From NCBI GenBank assembly GCA_902594745.1, contig CACJNF010000003.1:62001-126000 (forward strand): a DNA stretch of 64,000 nucleotides, read 5' to 3'. A program made the position numbers and the translations under genes. This document shows positions 62,393 to 64,000 of this stretch, piece after piece. Numbering within the stretch: position 1 is the stretch's first letter; every line of letters begins with the position of its first letter. This DNA is from an uncultured Bacteroidota bacterium (lineage in GTDB: Bacteria; Bacteroidota; Bacteroidia; Flavobacteriales; Flavobacteriaceae). A model generated the notes under the pieces. That model was not told the DNA's origin, did not search any database, and saw nothing but the letters and a program-made list of their open reading frames with translations.

Positions 62393-63824
62393 CCTTCAAG
62401 CCTAAAGATTTTCCTGTTTTAATCATAAGATCGTGAGCTTCTTTATAATCATTCCTAATATCTCCATCTAGAATGGCATTTTTAATTTTTTCTTTAATTA
62501 AGCCAATCTCTTTGCAAGGTTTAATATTAAAATAAGCCATAATTATCTCACCTGTAATTGGTGGTTGGAAATTTCTGATACTATCTCTCTCCTCAACATC
62601 TTTAATTTTCTGACGAACAATTTTAAAATTATTCTGATAGATTAACGACTTCTTTATATTCTTTGTAGTTATATCAGCCTCACAAAGAGTTAGTAAATCA
62701 TCAATGTCATCGCCAGCATCATATATAAGCCTTCTTACGGCAGAATCTGTTACAATATCTTCGGATATAATAATTGGTCTTGAGCTCATCATAACTATTT
62801 TTTGTACATATTTTAACTTCTCATTTAATGGTAGGCTTAGTCGTGTAAATATTTTCTTGACCATTTTGGAACCAATAAATTCATGACCATGAAATGTCCA
62901 TCCAATTTTTTTACTAAATTTTTTTGTAGGAGCCTTACCAATATCATGTAAGAGTGCCGCCCATCTGAGCCACAAATTTTCTGTATTTCTTGATATATTA
63001 TCAACGACTTCTAATGTATGATAAAAGTTGTCTTTATGAGTTTGTCCTTCAACCTCTTCAACTCCTTTAAGGTCTATAAGCTCTGGCAAAATATTATTGA
63101 GAAGATTTAATTTCTCAAGATTTTTGAATCCATCTGATGGCGTCTCAGACATTAAAATTTTATTAATCTCATCTGATATCCTTTCAGAAGACAAAATTTC
63201 TAATCTATTTGAATTTTTTTTAATTGAATTTTGAGTATCCATACCAATATCAAAATTTAACTCACATGAGAATCTAATTGCTCTTAACATTCTAAGTGGA
63301 TCATCTGAAAATGTCTTATCAGGATCTGTAGGGGTCTTAATAATACCTTTTTCTATATCATCAAGACCTCCAAAAGTATCTATTAATTCTCCAAAATAAT
63401 TTTTATTTAATCTTATTGCAAGAGTATTGATTGTAAAGTCTCTTCTTAGCATATCATCCAAAAATGTTCCTTCTTCAATACTTGGCTTCCTACTATCATT
63501 TGAATAAGATTCTTTCCTTGCACCAACAAACTCAATATTGTAATTATTGAACTTTATCATTGCAGTACCAAACCTTTTAAAAATATTAATTTTGGCAGGT
63601 GTTATACTTGGTCTAATTCTTTTATAGAAATTTTGAGCTAACTCTATACCTGAGCCAACACACATGACGTCAATATCTTTTTTAACAGGTCTTCTGAGGC
63701 ATAAATCTCTAACATAGCCACCTACAACATATGAGTCAACTCCTAAATCATCAGAAGCCTCTGATATTTTTATAAAAATATCTTCTTTCAAATTTTTTTG
63801 GATAATTTCTTTATTAACTCTCAT
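62385..63824 (-). CDS. cca: tRNA nucleotidyltransferase / poly(A) polymerase family with HD domain
   Basis: This enzyme adds CCA to tRNA 3' ends, though poly(A) polymerase activity cannot be excluded. The 479 residues have the class II nucleotidyltransferase motif VGGYVRDLCLRRPVKKDIDV (GG...RD...DxD), the RRDFTIN motif (about 138-144), the RNA-binding FSDDPLRMLRAIRFS region and an HD domain with LLHDIGKAP (about 291-299). Its ATG overlaps the stop of the upstream tsaC gene (ATGA). Confidence 0.93.
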   Translation of the reverse strand: MRVNKEIIQKNLKEDIFIKISEASDDLGVDSYVVGGYVRDLCLRRPVKKDIDVMCVGSGIELAQNFYKRIRPSITPAKINIFKRFGTAMIKFNNYNIEFVGARKESYSNDSRKPSIEEGTFLDDMLRRDFTINTLAIRLNKNYFGELIDTFGGLDDIEKGIIKTPTDPDKTFSDDPLRMLRAIRFSCELNFDIGMDTQNSIKKNSNRLEILSSERISDEINKILMSETPSDGFKNLEKLNLLNNILPELIDLKGVEEVEGQTHKDNFYHTLEVVDNISRNTENLWLRWAALLHDIGKAPTKKFSKKIGWTFHGHEFIGSKMVKKIFTRLSLPLNEKLKYVQKIVMMSSRPIIISEDIVTDSAVRRLIYDAGDDIDDLLTLCEADITTKNIKKSLIYQNNFKIVRQKIKDVEERDSIRNFQPPITGEIIMAYFNIKPCKEIGLIKEKIKNAILDGDIRNDYKEAHDLMIKTGKSLGLKDE

Positions 63825-64000
63825 CTTAATTTAGTTATTAAGCCTTTTTCATCAATTTTTAATATTGTTGAAGCTGTAAATGATTCTTTATTCTTTCCAT
63901 AGTTAACTATATAGTCTACTTTACTCTTTATTTCTGAACTTATTAAATTAAATTCTAAAGGAATATCAATTCCTGATATGTTAGCAGAAGTAGAGACTAT
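63821..64000 (-). CDS. Threonylcarbamoyl-AMP synthase (TsaC/Sua5), C-terminal end only
   Basis: The last 59 codons and stop of a minus-strand gene that enters from beyond the window. They translate to IVSTSANISGIDIP at the beginning, the SxN nucleotide-binding motif of the YrdC/TsaC fold, and VDYIVNYGKNKESFTASTILKI. This matches the end of TsaC, which makes threonylcarbamoyl-AMP for the t6A modification of tRNA. Its stop overlaps the cca start by ATGA, linking two tRNA maturation genes. Confidence 0.82.
   Translation of the reverse strand: MVSTSANISGIDIPLEFNLISSEIKSKVDYIVNYGKNKESFTASTILKIDEKGLITKLR

Noticed and set aside
1-64000. tRNA, rRNA, riboswitch, prophage, toxin-antitoxin or defence loci
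   Set aside because: I looked for conserved tRNA arms, riboswitch-sized leaders, and typical nuclease, integrase or toxin genes and found none. Gaps are too short for most riboswitches. A covariance-model search would settle small RNAs.

Overview
The window reads as chromosomal core DNA of a member of the Flavobacteriia (Bacteroidota), probably a marine, AT-rich, streamlined one; the lineage is inferred from gene content because no rRNA is present. Pointers are gldC, a SusC/SusD pair, a TamL-type lipoprotein barrel, a 287-residue primary sigma factor, an FtsZ with a long acidic linker, promoters of the Bacteroidota form TAnnTTTG, almost no Shine-Dalgarno sites and many TTG starts. Genes are packed tightly: no gap exceeds about 220 bases, and most convergent pairs overlap at their stop codons. 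I see no rRNA, tRNA, CRISPR array, transposase, integrase or phage gene.

Layout. 1-1242 (-) is murF without its 3' end. 1319-4249 (+) is pyruvate dehydrogenase E1 alpha, E2 and a short-chain dehydrogenase. 4238-9653 (-) is gcvP, a FabH-like ketosynthase and a two-gene Mla-type lipid ABC transporter. A small secreted rhodanese and purK-purE follow. 11759-18954 (+) carries adk, obg, a MazG-like pyrophosphohydrolase, aroA, queA, a polyprenyl diphosphate synthase and dnaG. 18938-22119 holds a LuxR-type regulator with a degenerate receiver and nadE (-), gldC (+), then engB and an alpha/beta hydrolase (-). 22336-37609 (+) is a complete division and cell wall cluster: mraZ, rsmH, ftsL-like, ftsI, murE, mraY, murD, ftsW, murG, murC, ftsQ, ftsA, ftsZ, then yqeY. 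37625-49028 (-) contains kynU, an SGNH lipoprotein, rpe, rpoD, pnp, rpsO, accD, fbaA, tamL and rlmB. 49087-54839 (-) is a susC-susD-lipoprotein operon with higher GC. The rest is an unknown secreted protein and lysA (-), sucC and an Hsp20 (+), and a tight minus-strand chain tsaC(partial)-cca-ctaA-pRiA4 ORF-3-like-uvrB.

How it works together. The cluster from mraZ to ftsZ, with murF and lysA, makes meso-diaminopimelate peptidoglycan and the divisome. It is probably autoregulated through three 10-bp-spaced MraZ boxes lying over the promoter. The Mla-type genes, TamL and SusCD serve the outer membrane. Most other genes are central metabolism or information processing.

There is no obvious new multi-gene system. 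The most interesting points are molecular: a DnaG and an AccD that have both lost their zinc-binding cysteines, a response regulator with Glu in place of the phospho-acceptor Asp, promoters abutting the start codons of adk, purK and sucC (possible leaderless mRNAs), interlocked divergent promoters at nadE/gldC, a terminator ending 4 nt before the rlmB start, and gldC without gldB beside it.
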